Assembly (NCBI GenBank): GCA_951217055.1
Contig: OX578286.1
Span: 43,477,937 to 43,541,936 of the forward strand
DNA length: 64,000 nt
Reading direction: 5' to 3'
Source of the DNA: Gerris lacustris
Taxonomy: Eukaryota > Arthropoda > Insecta > Hemiptera > Gerridae
Shown in pieces: positions 22,939-35,225 of this stretch; the stretch's first letter is position 1; each line of letters begins with the position of its first letter. The notes beneath the pieces were generated by a model, which ran no database searches, was not told the origin of the DNA, and saw only the letters and a program-made list of their open reading frames with translations. A program made the position numbers and the translations under genes.

Positions 22939-24730
22939 TTAAAGTTTTGTTGGAGCTCCGTTTGTTTTGATTTGGACAACTAGGTTATTTATTAGACTAT
23001 TTGTGTGACCTTCGCAATTTGAAGAAAACGATTCTACAGAATTTATTAAATATTGTTGAATATATTCAATCCCGGCTAGTTCATGTAGTTTAGTGATCTT
23101 GGTGTATCTAGGCGAATTTGTAGCAAGTCGTAAAAATTTATTTTGAATTATTTGTAACTTTTTTAAGTTTGTGTTCGAAGTAAAACTCCCAAGCAGCGCT
23201 AGCATATAACAAAATCGGTCGAATAGCTACTTTATAAATTATTAATTTATTTTTCGAAGAAAGTTTTGAATCCCTCGATAAAATAGGGAAAAGAACTCTA
23301 ATTAGTTTTTTTTTGCACTTGTCGATTAAAGTCTGAATGTGTGTTGTGAAAGTAAGTTTTCTATCTAAAAATAGTCCTAAGTACTTTACTGAATTGCACC
23401 ACGGTAGAACTAGGCCGTCGACAGTTATATTACCGGAGATTTTTGGGCGTCTCTTCGAGAAAAGTATGGCTTCGAATTTGTTGTTATTAGGCTTTAATCG
23501 CCAGTGTAAAAAGTAACTTCGGATTTTTGCTAGGGCTTTATTTAGTCTTGTTACTATAGTGTCAGTTCTCCAAGAGGAAGTATATAATGCTACGTTCATC
23601 TTGTTTGACTGGCACTTACTTATATGTACTTGAAATTTTCTATTTGTAATTTATGAAAATAATAATTTGATAATATAATGGGGAAATTTGAATTTTATGA
23701 GTTTGTATAGTAGGCCCTTGTGCCAGATGGTATCAAAAGCCTTTTCTAAATCTACTAGTACTAAGCCGGTATGTTTTCTATGATTGAAGTTTACAGTAAT
23801 ATGTTGGACGAGCCTAGACAGCTGGCCTTGGGTTGAATGTCCACTTCTGAAGCCAAATTGTTCATTCGGAAGTATACTTTTTATGCTTGTGATTTTGGAG
23901 ATTCTAGCTTGTATTACTTTTTCGAAAATTTTACTTAAACCATTTATATAGAAGACCCGTGGTTAAAATCCCGGCGCTGGAGTGTATTTTTCACTGTCTG
24001 TTTCCCGTAGTTAATAATAATTATAATTTGATTTAAATTAAACCATTTAGCAAACTTATTGGGGGATAGTTTTTAGGGTTTTAAGGATCTTTTCCAGGTT
24101 TAGGAAAAACTAATATTTTTGCTGTTTTCCAGCATGTGGGAAAATATCAAGTTATTAAAATTTTATTGTATAAATAAGTCAGGTGCACTATCGCTTTCTT
24201 AGGGAGTTGTTTCAACATTGAATTTGTGATACCATCTGGTCCAGGGGACTTGCGTGATTTTCTTGTTTTAATTATTTGTTTGATCTCAGTTGGTGAGGTT
24301 AGACGAATATCGGAAATGGTAGCTGGTATAGTTTTAAAATAATTATCGACAAAGCGAGAGACTGACAGACTGTGATGGTTGGAAGCTAGATTATTGTTTT
24401 GAGAGTGTACACTTGCAAAGTTCTGGGCTAATATATTTGCTTTTTCAAGATTTGTGTAAATATATTGATCGTTTATCAGGAAAGGAGATTCAGCATGTGG
24501 TTTTTTTTAAAGTATTTAACAACTTTCCAGAATGATGTGTTTGCCGGTTTAAGTTTGGCTAAAAATGTTTGCCACCGGTTGTTTGAGTTATAACTTAAAA
24601 GTTTTTTAATATTGTTTTGTAAAAAATTTGTTGTACGTATTAAAAAGGGTGTTCTGAATTTATTGCATTGGCGTTTAAACCAATTTTTAATTTTTAAATC
24701 CTTTATATTAACTTCACTTTTGTGCCTGGG
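22939..24730 (-). pseudogene. LINE ORF2, reverse transcriptase part
   Basis: From the N-terminal side: TRKSRKSPGPDGITNSML (RT motif 1), then KILVFPKPGKDP, then motif blocks FGFRSGHSTQGQLSRLVQHI and VDLEKAFDTIWHKGLLYKL. The YADD region near 23595 is frameshifted by one base. An open stretch then begins NVALYTSSWRTDTIV and includes FEAILFSKR and NSVKYLGLFLDRKLTF. It ends near 22939. At least two in-frame stops and several shifts mean this RT is dead. A SINE tail is inserted within the RT domain at 23946-24038. Confidence 0.85.
23946..24038 (+). mobile_element. 5'-truncated tRNA-SINE tail inside the LINE RT
   Basis: Starts TATATAGAAGACCCGTGG, continues with CCCGGCGCTGGAGTGTATTT, GTTTCCCGTAGTTAATAATA and AATTTGATTTAAA. 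It is the same arm as in the 2347-2520 palindrome, here single. RT-coding sequence resumes on both sides. Confidence 0.7.
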
Positions 24731-24756
24731 GGAGTGCCTGGGTGCCTGGCGTCAAC

Positions 24757-25345
24757 ATTTTTGGAAGGCTAGTTAACCCTCTTCTACTTATCCGATCGAG
24801 CTGAAACTTGGCACATAGACTCTCTACCAATACAAAAACATTTTAACAAATTAATTAATTAATTAAATTTAATTAATTAATTAAATTTAATTAATTAATT
24901 AATTAATTTTTCAATTTAATTAATTTTTTTTTAAAAAATGAATGGATTAAATAAATTTTAAAAAATAAGTATTAAAAGTAAAATAAAAAATTAATTATTT
25001 AATTAATTGGTTGGTATATAAAATCTTTGGAAGGCTAGTTAACCCTCTTCTACTTATCCGATCGAGCTGAAACTTGGCACATAGACTCTCTACCAATACA
25101 AAAACATTTTAACAAATTAATTAATTAATTAAATTTAATTAATTAATTAATTAATTAATTTCTCAATTTAATTAATTATCTTTTTAAAAATGTATGGATT
25201 AATTAATATTTAAAAATTAAGTAATAAAAATGTATTTAATTAATTAATTAATTGGTAGGTATATATAAAATCCTTATAGGGCTAGTTAACCCTCTTCCAG
25301 TCGTCCAATCGAGCTAAAACTTGGCACATAGACTCTCTACCAATA
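24757..25345. repeat. Three ~265-bp tandem repeats inside the LINE
   Basis: GGAAGGCTAGTTAACCCTCT (24763 and 25030; GGGCTAGTTAACCCTCTTCC at 25277) starts three units that share GATCGAGCTGAAACTTGGCA and CATAGACTCTCTACCAATAC. Each is followed by AATTAATTAATT-rich spacer. The array separates endonuclease from RT coding sequence. The motif AACTTGGCACATAG resembles the AATTTGGCATACATG block of the Helentron-like families. Confidence 0.75.
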
Positions 25346-25439
25346 CTTCCCCCTCACAACCAAAATGCAAAAATATAAAGGATTTATAATAAAAACTTGG
25401 TTTTTATGGGCTGGTATTATTATTATTATAATCAGAACT

Positions 25440-26312
25440 TGAGGGAGTTTGTCGCTTGTTTTAAGCTTTACGGGTGAACTAGAATATGTAGCTGCTTTAT
25501 TAAGTTACTCTAAAAAAGTTTTTGACTGTTGTATCAACATCTTTATTTGTAGTAAGATTTGGCTTAACAGTGATATTTTCATTTAAGTAAACTTTGAAAG
25601 TATTCCAATTTATGTTTTTATATAGTCTTTCAGATTGTATATTTCTAGTAGGAATAACATTATAATTAAAAAGGATAGGGTTGTGGTCTGATGCTAAAAT
25701 TGACAGGCTTTCAGGGTCGGAGATGTTCAGTTTAGAGTTAGATACAATTAAGTCTAATGTACTAGGTTTTCTAGGTCTCGGTGGAAAATAAGTTGGTTTT
25801 TCGGGAGCGATTATATAATAATTTTGTCGGAGAGCAGTGTCATATAATATATAACCTGCTTTATTTGATGTGATACATTGCCAGCTAGTGTGCCTCGAAT
25901 TTAGGTCTCCTGTTATTATTTTCCGTTTATCTATTGATAGTAATTTGATAAGGTCGTTTCTATAAGCTTTAGTGTTTCCGGTTCTGTAAGCTGAACTGAT
26001 ATTTATATGACTATTGTAAGTGAATATTTTAATACCGATAGATTCCAGAGGTCACTTGTGGTAAGGGTTTTTGTTGTTGTTTTAACTGTTTATTTACCAG
26101 TATTGCTACGCCACCGCCACAATTGTTTTTGTCTGCTCTATACACGATATAGTTATTAAATCTTAGAGGTTTCAAAACACTTAGTTTAGTTTCATTTAAA
26201 CAGCATACATCAACTGCATAGTCACTTAAAGCCTGATTTAGTTTTAATTTTTTATCAGATACAGAATTACAATTCCAGTGCATAATTTTTAACAATTTAG
26301 GATAAGACATTA
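25440..26312 (-). pseudogene. LINE ORF2, apurinic endonuclease domain
   Basis: From the start at 26310: LLKIMHWNCNSVSDKK (catalytic Asn), CCLNETKL (catalytic Glu in the ET motif), GGGVAILV. One frameshift near 26040 is followed by FTYNSHINISSAYR, then KIITGDLNSRHTSWQC (GDLN motif), STLDLIVSN and LSILASDHNPI (SDH motif). All endonuclease motifs are in order and well conserved, so this is the best-preserved part of ORF2. The domain nicks target DNA during target-primed reverse transcription. The downstream frame is interrupted by the tandem array. Confidence 0.88.
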
Positions 26313-26468
26313 AGGAGTGAATAGCAATAATACATTTTCTATTATAACAAATATTTTGCTTGATATGTCTAGAGCACTTTTAATTTGATGCCCTATTGAT
26401 ACCGTGAGTTCGCCCTGCTCTCTCAATTGGCGCAAAGTCAACCAGGTTATTCAAATCCCAGGTATGTG

Positions 26469-26534
26469 ATTGGTTGTCCAAAGAGAGAGATCCGAACCAA
26501 TCAGGTTCATGCTTTTTCCCACGTTCCTATATAA
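26469..26534 (+). promoter_or_regulatory. CCAAT and TATA motifs of the inserted element
   Basis: An inverted CCAAT box (ATTGG, 26469-26473), a direct CCAAT (26497-26501) and TATATAAGG (26528) have the spacing seen upstream of H4 here (ATTGG, CCAAT, TATATAA at 34240-34306). Transcription would run rightward toward the stem-loop about 0.5 kb away. Activity is inferred. Confidence 0.55.
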
Positions 26535-27027
26535 GGAGCGCAAAATCGAAGCTAAGGCACACCGCCACCGCATGCTCCGAAAGCTACACAGCTCCACCAA
26601 GTAAGAAGCTCCGAGAGCCAGAGAGCGGCTCCGGCCCCTCTGGCAAACAGTCAAACAACAGTGAAGCCAATCAGCCACAGTCATTTACCCTTCTCCATCT
26701 CTCTCTTCAGGCTCCCACTCCATCCTGGGACCTCGGCCTCTCAAGAATCTTCACACTCAACTCTGCTTGTCTGTTTTCATCACCTTTCCCATCTCTCTAC
26801 TCTTCGGGTGCAGTCCTTTCCGCTGTGAATAGCTCTCTTGCGCTGTCTCTAAGGAATTTCTAGCGCTTGGAAGGGAAACCGACCTTGCGCTGTCCTTGGA
26901 GAATTTAGCGCTTGGGATCTGTTGGCAGTGGAAGGAGAGTTTGTCTGGCGGCTTACTGCGCTGACCTAGCGGCATTAGCGAGGTAAGTCACAGAGAACTC
27001 CCCCTGCATCCCGAAGAATCCCTAAAC

Positions 27028-27043
27028 GGTCCTTTTCAGGACC
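27028..27043 (+). terminator. Perfect histone 3' stem-loop inside the insertion
   Basis: GGTCCTTTTCAGGACC with the same AAAC upstream and ACC downstream as the genuine histone genes in this window. It lies 55 bp inside the right end of the insertion. There is no recognisable histone coding sequence upstream. Confidence 0.9.
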
Positions 27044-27097
27044 ACCGCAAGTTTGTTTCGCCGCAGATACATCGCGACCCACTTTCGCGCCGTATCA

Positions 27098-28245
27098 CTA
27101 TGTTTTTAATTAATGGCAGTAGTTTAGATAAGTTATCAAATGAAGTGTGTTCCTTAATCAAAGAAAATACATCACTTATTTCGGAGTTTTCATGAGACGG
27201 CGCTGGACGAGGTTGAGGCCACTCTGGTTGATTGGAACTACTTGTAGAAGGTAACGTCTGTTTTAAAGTATTTGGGAAGTCCTCTAATCGATTCGTGAAA
27301 GGTTTGTCTGATTTAGTCACTCCTGTCCGAACAAGTGATTTTCGGTTTTTCTTTTCAGCAATGGAACGGTACGTTTCACTACTTAAATCGAAGGAACCAT
27401 GTTTTTTGCCACAATTCACACATTTTAAATTTTCTGTGTCTTCATACTGTAGTTGGCAATCCCTAGAGTCGTGAGATTTGGCACACTTGTCACGAGCCAA
27501 ATTTTTATGACATGTAAGCGCGATGTGCCCAAAGGTTTGGCACCGAAAACATCTTGTAGCTAGACGTTTATTTATGTATTTTTCCCATGTCACTCGGCAA
27601 TATACAATGGTTCTAATATTCGTAATATTTTTAATTAAAGTCCCAGGTTTAAATGATATTAAAAATATTGGAGCATTGGAAGCTTTGCCTTTCTCATCCT
27701 TATAAGTAAATTGCTTAATACTTACAGGCTCAAGTTGTTTTAATTTGAGATCGCTTAATATTTCTGAAACATCTGTAGTCGAGGGTAGACGCACAACAAA
27801 CTCAGGGCCCTTTTCGCTTCGTGGAGTGAAAGTATAAAACTCAACGTTAGTCTTTTTAAGATATTCTTGGATAAATAGAAAATCTTCTTTGTTTTGTGTG
27901 TAAATTAAAATGTTGTCTTTTTTCGGTTTCAATTCCACATCACCTTTTACTTTGTCTTTTATTGCTTGCACAAAGTGAGAGTGGTTTTTGAATTGGGCTA
28001 AAAGGATTATTGGAGGCATTACAAATGCCTTATTAGAGTTTATTGTGTTCGTATTTTTTTTCTATTACATTTTCAGTCCATTTCGTTTGAATCATGTGAA
28101 CTTGATAATGATTCATATTTGTTTTCAGTTTTTAATTGAAATTTTGGGGTATTGTCAGATTTGATTCTTTTTCTTTGGGGCCTGGGAACGGTTTGAAATT
28201 GATTTGAGTTTTCGTCATTAATTTCGGGGTTTTTTTTTTTTTTTA
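27098..28245 (-). pseudogene. LINE ORF1 (gag-like, zinc knuckles), interrupted
   Basis: The N-terminal part above 28019 reads QFQTVPRPQRKR and KYESLSSSHDSNEMD before a frameshift. The main stretch from 28019 begins MPPIILLAQFKNH, the conserved start of the PRE-C2HC region in Jockey-type ORF1 proteins. It is followed by CFRCQTFGHIALTC (CX2CX4HX4C), a second cysteine cluster (CAKSHDSRDC) and CVNCGKKHGSF. The frame then enters the inserted element. The missing C-terminus (GHQIKSALDISSK to a TAA overlapping the ORF2 ATG) lies at 26392-26310. ORF1 proteins bind the element RNA. This copy is dead: one frameshift plus the insertion. Confidence 0.88.
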
Positions 28246-28257
28246 TGTGTATTTAGT

Positions 28258-28570
28258 TTGGGATAAAACAGTATATCGAGTTTAGGATCAAGGTACACTG
28301 ATTAGAGAGATAGATACACGCACCTCGACTGCCTACAATAGACTGACGTACTTTATCTACGATTGTTAGATTTAAATAATAAATACAGAAAAAAATAAAC
28401 TTGCTGTATGTAAGTTCGTATCTCTTCTCTTAATAAAGATGGCATTAATCTTGAGTTTTATTTTTTGCCGAATTAATTATTTCTGGAGGAGTATTATTCT
28501 CTACATTTTCGTCAAAGCCACTTGATTCATTTATTGTTTTTTAACTAAAAACTCGATATAAACAGTTACT
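28258..28570. other. Unassigned AT-rich DNA upstream of the LINE
   Basis: No gene was seen. Contains ACACGCACCTCGACTGCC and GACTGACGTACTTTATC. It could hold the LINE 5' UTR, but nothing decides this. Confidence 0.35.
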
Positions 28571-28734
28571 TTAATAAAAGAATAGCAAATTAGTTTTGTT
28601 AAATGTAAACAAACTCGCTAGCGTGGTAAAGAAGAGGAATTCTTCAGAACTATGAGACGCACATGCGCAATGAATACAAGTACGTAAATAATCACTTTCT
28701 ACGCATCTAAACAGAGATATAATGTTTATATTTC

Positions 28735-28925
28735 GTATCAATCGTAGGTAAAAGATATATCGACATCTATGTCCCAACCCTATATTCGACATCTCCACTC
28801 AGACGTCTCTATAACTGTCTGACTGTCTCACTCTTTCAAAAACACGCGACGGACACATTACCCTCGGTATAAGGGTTTCGATAAGTATCTACAAAGAGAT
28901 GTTAAATTGGAATTCTTATGGGTAG
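28735..28925 (+). repeat. Repeat shared in inverted orientation with 62940-63130
   Basis: GATATATCGACATCTATGTC, GACGTCTCTATAACTGTCTG, ACACGCGACGGACACAT and AGATGTTAAATTGGAATTCT all recur in reverse complement at 62940-63130. CGGACACAT.ACCCT.GG also occurs at 13395. It is the end of a further Helentron-like or MITE family. Confidence 0.6.
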
Positions 28926-29205
28926 CCGTGTCCAACTATTTTTTTAATAAAGAAAAATTATTTTTTCTTCTTCTTTATAATAAAAACTTTTATTACAATG
29001 CACTGAAAACGTATCCTTTACATTTTTGAAGCTTTGAGGAAACATTAAAAGATAATAAATGTAACACTTGTTTTAAATAAGAACTTCTTGTATAGTTTGA
29101 ACATTAACTATTAATATATTTATTTAAATGTACAAATGTCACAATTGAAAATAATCACTTTAACTTATATAAAGTAAACAACAAGTTATTAAACATCTTC
29201 CCCTT

Positions 29206-30470
29206 TTAGACACATACTACCCTAGGTCTGATGAAATGAGAGTTCCGTCTGTATGTCAGTCCTGAGTCAGTCTTCACAAGATAAGATCTTGGAGTCCCTA
29301 CTGTATTAAGTATAACCCCAGGTTCCCAGTACTTAGTTCTAACATTTTGTATGTATATTGTTTGCCCCGGTAGAAAACTTGTCTCATGTCTTTTTGCATT
29401 TATATCATAGTGTTTCTTTTGGTAGTCCCTGTTTTTGTCTATGTCAGCTCTAGCTTTATTTGGAACTGTCCTCACTGTCAACCTATCAGCAGGGACGGGA
29501 AGTTTTGACCGTAGCACCCGGCCCATTAATAGTTGCGCTGGTGAAAATTCCAGCCCTGCCACAGTGCTATTCCTATAGTTAAGAAGGCTTAAATTCATAT
29601 CTACACCGGATTCTAAAGACGTTTTAATGATTTTCTTTGCTATCCCCACACCTTTCTCTGCTAATCCATTAGCCTGAGGGTAATGTGGGCTAGTTGTTTG
29701 AATCTTGAAATCCCATTTTTTTGTGAATTCTTGTAGTTAATATGAACTGAATGGCATATTGTCGGCTATTAAAATTTGAGGAATTCCTAATCTAGAAAAA
29801 ATTTGAATCAATGCCTGTTTCACAGCATTGCTTGTTTTATTGTTGATTTTTATCACCTCTAACCACCTAGAATAATAGTCCATCAGCACTAAATAGTATT
29901 TTCCTGCCCAATCGGCAATATCCTACACCTACTTTAACAAATGGTGTGGTCGGCAATTCATGATTGATAAGGGGCTCTTTTATATTTGACCTTCGATACT
30001 TCTGACAAACACTACATGAGTCTATTATATTCTTAACATCCGACCTGATCCCTGGCCAATAATAGTAACTGGAAACAATTCCATTCATCTTCGCTTCACC
30101 CAAGTGAGTTTCGTGAAGTCTCTTAATAATTAAATATCGTAATTTTTTAGGGATTAGAATTCTATTATTAAAATACAACAACCCGTCATCTAACTGAATG
30201 TTGTTTCTAAGTTTAAAATAATGAGCTAATTCACCTCCTGATTCCACTGATTCAGGCCAGCCATGTTTATAATATTCACTTACTTTACTTAGGACTTCGT
30301 CCTCGATAGTCTCTTTTTTAAATTCTACAAACCGGTCGTCAGAGAATTTAACTGAGCCTGCTTCACTAACGCAATGAACCATTTCTAACATTGTTTTGTC
30401 CAATTTTACATCAGTTTTAATGCCACACCTAGACAGAAAATCAGCAATGTACATATTTTTTTCCAGTGCG
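29206..30470 (-). pseudogene. Ty3/gypsy integrase fragment
   Basis: The N-terminal part (30454 downwards) carries the H2C2 zinc motif: HETHLGEAKMNG, then SYYYWPG and CSVCQKYR. A frameshift near 29915 precedes the core domain, where DYYSRWLEVIKI gives the first catalytic Asp, LIADNMPF the second and AEKGVG the catalytic Glu. An in-frame stop lies shortly after PFSSY. The C-terminal part (29649-29206) reads FSPAQLLMGR and SFLPGQTIYIQN, typical of gypsy integrases. RT and gag are missing on the 5' side (ends abruptly near 30470). It inserts element DNA in active relatives; this copy is inactive. It is related to, but distinct from, the element at 46.9-54.3 kb. Confidence 0.85.
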
Positions 30471-31516
30471 ATGAATATTTCTGGTGCGATGAAAGAGAAT
30501 ATTTACGTCATATACACAATTTAGTAACGTTTCATAAAAACAGAGAAACAAAATCTAAAAAAATACCGTTTTTATGATAGTAACACTCATTACGACAAAA
30601 ATGTGATTTTTTATGTATATATGGTCATAATATGTATGTAAATAAATTTAAAAACTGACTGTTCTTGAACGAAAATGTCATCCTAAGTCCCTGATGTGTC
30701 AAAATAATCAATATTATCATGTCTAAGGCTTATTTTAATTTTCTATAAAGTAGCCAAACTGATTTCCCTAAAGGTACATTTTATTTGAAAATGACCCATT
30801 TATACTTTTTATAACTCAATACGATATACATATTAGATTAGTAAGAACTGTTTAAGACGGAACCACTAAGTCATTTTGTTGTTTTCTAGTTTGAAATAAA
30901 ACGAATAAAAAAAAAAATAAAAAAAAGATCGGAAGGGTGTGTGGTAAGGGAGATAAGTGGGACGAATATGCAGATCTATAAATGAGTGAGAGAATAGAAG
31001 TTAATAAATAAGTGAGGAGGAAAGAGTGCAGTAGGACTTCTACTAGATAAAGAGTGATAGAAATATTTTGTCTAAAGATAGTAAAGACACCTGGATTTGT
31101 TATCTACTTAAGATAAACATCAGACCAGATAAGATTAAATCAAACCCTTTTAACATCTTTTTAATTTTTTTTCAGTTTTATTTAACTAGCCCTCCCTGCT
31201 TTTTAGTGTCATACTTCTTATCATATTATTACGCAGAAAGTGAACCTCCGAAGTGGACCTTTTTCCCCTTTCCTCATCCAAAATCTCGGACCTCCCCCCC
31301 CCCCCCCCCTCGTGCTCATTAGTTCTTAAAATGGAAATCTCTCCTGACATACATTTGTGATAATTTAAATTAAATTTTCCATTCCTTATAGTTATAGTCC
31401 AGTCAATAAGTACAAAAAATATGGATTTCCTTGCAAAAAATCGGTTTTTGAATATGTTGTTGGGACCAATGCAAAAAAAAAACTTGTGCAAGCCGAGTTA
31501 TATCGAAATAAGACGG
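30471..31516. other. AT-rich DNA, no gene recognised
   Basis: Contains a C-run at about 31297-31309 and poly-A near 30909. No transposon ends were found. Confidence 0.4.
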
Positions 31517-31798
31517 TTGTGCGTGAAGTCTCACGTAGAAAGGGTTTCGTTAGTATTCTGAACACGAAATTATATTTATCGGAAGAATTTAGAGGGGTGA
31601 AAATGTTTTTTATCGGTTATAACGACAAGGTAATTTAAATTTTATACATTTTTGCAATCTACTCTTTAATACCTTTCATTTGATATCGTGACCAAATTGT
31701 ATTATGAATTATCCGCCATTTTGGATTCCCAGTTAACCAGATCAGATCAAATTGCTGGTATACTTAGTTTTTCTTTTGCCCAGCAGACCGCATATTTT
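31517..31798 (-). mobile_element. Partial Helentron-like F4 element
   Basis: Begins with the terminal hairpin (CGTGAAGTCTCACG, 31522-31535) and AGGGTTTCGTTAGTATT. It continues with TACCTTTCATTTGATATC and ATTATCCGCCATTTTGGATT. It stops where an F2 element begins at 31800. Confidence 0.65.
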
Positions 31799-31799
31799 T

Positions 31800-32400
31800 A
31801 CTTACTCATATAAAGAGAAAGTATTGTGATGGCGCAAAAATTCGATTTTGAGATTTTGATGGATTTACACGTTTTGAGGTCCCCTGAGTCCAAAAAAGTG
31901 GTTTTTAAAAAATGTCTGTCTGTCTGTCGTCTGTCTGTCGTCTGTCTGTCGGAGCCTAAACTACTGGGCCGATTTTGACGAAATTTGGCATACATGTTCA
32001 GAAAAATCATACCCCGAGGCGAAATCGAGAAATGAATTTTAGCCCCAAAGTTAGGGGCGCTACCCCCCAAAAACACTGAAAAAACGTGAAAAAAATTATT
32101 TCTCGAAAACGATTTTGATTAAAAAATTCTAAAATATAGTCCATTTAAATACGAATCCAACGATGTAAGCCGTTTTCCCGGGAAAAATCTAGTTCCTGAG
32201 AAAAAAGCTTAAAACGCAGACCGAGAGAGCCCGGGTTCGATTCCCCGCCCGGGAGAAGTTATTTTTATGATACATTTTAATGAAATGCTCAATAATAATT
32301 AAATTTACATACGAAATCTAATAAATGGAAAACACTGGGCTAAATAATTATGAACTCGAATATGAGAAAGTTTGTCTGAGTTGTCTCGGACCGATTTTTT
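31800..32400 (+). mobile_element. Helentron-like element, family F2
   Basis: ACTCATATAAAGAGAAAGTA at the 5' end, (TGTC)n with TCTGTCGTCTG repeats, the GGGGCGCTACCCCCC block, the B-box-like GGTTCGATTCCCC, inverted TATGAGAAAGT at the 3' end, then the hairpin GTCTGAG...CTCGGAC and CGATTTTTT. It is joined directly head to tail to the next copy. Confidence 0.75.
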
Positions 32401-32401
32401 A

Positions 32402-32932
32402 CTTTCTCATATAAAGAGAAAGTATTGTGATGGCGCGAAAATTCGATTTTGAGATTTGATGGATTTACACGTTTTGAGGTCCCCTGAGTTCAAAAAAGTG
32501 GTTTTTAAAAAATGTCTATCCGTCGTCTGTCGTCTGTCTGTGCAGACGCCTAGAGCCTCAACTACTGGGCCGATTTTGACGAAATTTGGCATACAGGTTC
32601 AGAAAAATCATACCCTGAGGTGAAATCGAGAAATGAATTTTAGCTCCAAATTTGGGGGCGCTACCCCCCAAAAACTCTGAAAAAACGTGAAAAAGAAATA
32701 TTTCTCGAAAACGGTTCCGACGATTTTGATTAAAAAATTCTAAAATGTAGTCCATTTAAATACGGATCCAACGATATAAGCAGTTTTCCCGGGAAAAATC
32801 TAGTTCCTGAGAAAATCGCTAAAAACGTGGATGGAGAGATCCCGGGTTCGATTCCCCACCCTGGAGAAGTTATTTTTATGGTAAATTTTGATATAATTTT
32901 CTATAATAACTAAACGCACTTACAAAAACTAA
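32402..32932 (+). mobile_element. Helentron-like F2 element in tandem, 3'-truncated
   Basis: Starts CTTTCTCATATAAAGAGAAA immediately after the T-run of the previous copy. Internal blocks are the same. Its 3' hairpin is missing; the sequence meets an inverted F2 copy at 32934. Confidence 0.75.
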
Positions 32933-32933
32933 A

Positions 32934-33298
32934 AATCGGTCCGAGACAACTCAGACAAACTTTCTCATATACGAGTTTATAATTACTTAACCCAGTATTT
33001 TCCATTTATTAGTTTTCAAATGTACATTTAAATATTATTGAACATTTCATCAAAATTTATCATAAAAATAACTTCTCCTGGGTGCGGAATCGAACCCGGG
33101 CTCTCTCCGTCCGCGTTTTAAGCTAATTTCTCAGGAACTAGATTTTTCCCGGAAAAACGGCTTATATAGTTGGATTCGTATTCAAATGGACTACATTTTA
33201 GAATTTTTTAATCAAAATCGTCGGAACCGTTTTCGAGAAATATTTTTTTTTCACGGTTTTTCAGAGTTTTTGGGGGGTAGCGCCCCCAAATTTGGAGC
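32934..33298 (-). mobile_element. Inverted F2 element, 5'-truncated
   Basis: Begins with AATCGGTCCGAGACAACTCA (the 3' hairpin in reverse), followed by AACTTTCTCATATACGAG and the B-box-like block. It breaks off at 33298, where F4-like sequence starts. Confidence 0.7.
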
Positions 33299-33489
33299 TA
33301 AAAAGACACACATTTTGATGTTTTTTGACAAAATGGCGTAAAAAATTAAACAATTTTCCTAAGTGCTATATAGTTTTGAAATCTTCTCTTTAATACCTTT
33401 CATTTGATATCCCACTCAAAATTTTAAAAAAAATGTTCACGGGACTATCCGCCATTTTGGATTTGAACGGCTTAAGATTTTGAGTTAGC
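33299..33489 (-). mobile_element. Central F4-like fragment
   Basis: TTTTGACAAAATGGCG, AATACCTTTCATTTGATATC and CTATCCGCCATTTTGGATTT match the F4 copy at 20167-20808 in reverse. The exact switch from F2 to F4 sequence suggests template joining or nested insertion. Confidence 0.55.
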
Positions 33490-35154
<1,665 letters not shown>

Positions 35155-35209
35155 GGAGCTAAAACTTTTCAGTGCTCGACAACCAACGGACAATCACTAA
35201 ATCTCAAAC

Positions 35210-35225
35210 GGTCCTTTTCAGGAAC
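35210..35225 (+). terminator. Histone 3' stem-loop, H4 unit, mutated
   Basis: GGTCCTTTTCAGGAAC: the fourth base of the 3' stem arm is changed (GGAAC for GGACC), breaking one pair. It lies 55 bp past the stop. Confidence 0.85.

Larger units (their letters stand above)
26397..27097 (+). mobile_element. 701-bp insertion with histone-type promoter motifs and 3' stem-loop
   Basis: It starts TGATACCGTGAGTTCG and ends CGCGCCGTATCA. The outer 12 bp are imperfect inverted repeats (TGATAC followed by matches at alternate bases). CTAT flanks both sides (26393-26396 and 27098-27101). Removing the insertion and one CTAT fuses LINE ORF1 in frame. The interior is GC-richer than the region, with ATTGG (26469), CCAAT (26497), TATATAA (26528-26534), two diverged ~47-bp direct repeats (26837-26920, TTGCGCTGTC...GCGCTTGG) and a perfect histone stem-loop at 27028. 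No histone or other recognised protein is encoded; the open frame 26474-26863 resembles nothing known. The left 37 bp of a second copy lie at 63964-64000, in the 5' leader of H2B. It could be a transposon that captured a histone unit, or a decayed histone gene that has been mobilised. Confidence 0.75.
22700..28245 (-). mobile_element. Jockey-type non-LTR retrotransposon, degenerate, with three insertions
   Basis: Read on the minus strand, ORF1 (28245 to 26313) and ORF2 (26312 to 22939) follow each other, with the ORF1 stop and the ORF2 start overlapping as TAATG near 26310. Three insertions interrupt it: the stem-loop-bearing element (26397-27097), a 265-bp tandem array (about 24757-25345) and a SINE tail (23946-24038). 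Stops and frameshifts occur in both ORFs. Apurinic endonuclease and RT domains with a zinc-knuckle ORF1 are the Jockey-clade layout. Confidence 0.85.

Noticed and set aside
26474..26863. Protein-coding gene between the TATA motif and the stem-loop of the 701-bp insertion
   Set aside because: The 129-aa frame is Ser/Pro rich, resembles no histone or known domain, and ends well before the stem-loop. I see no sign that it is under coding constraint.
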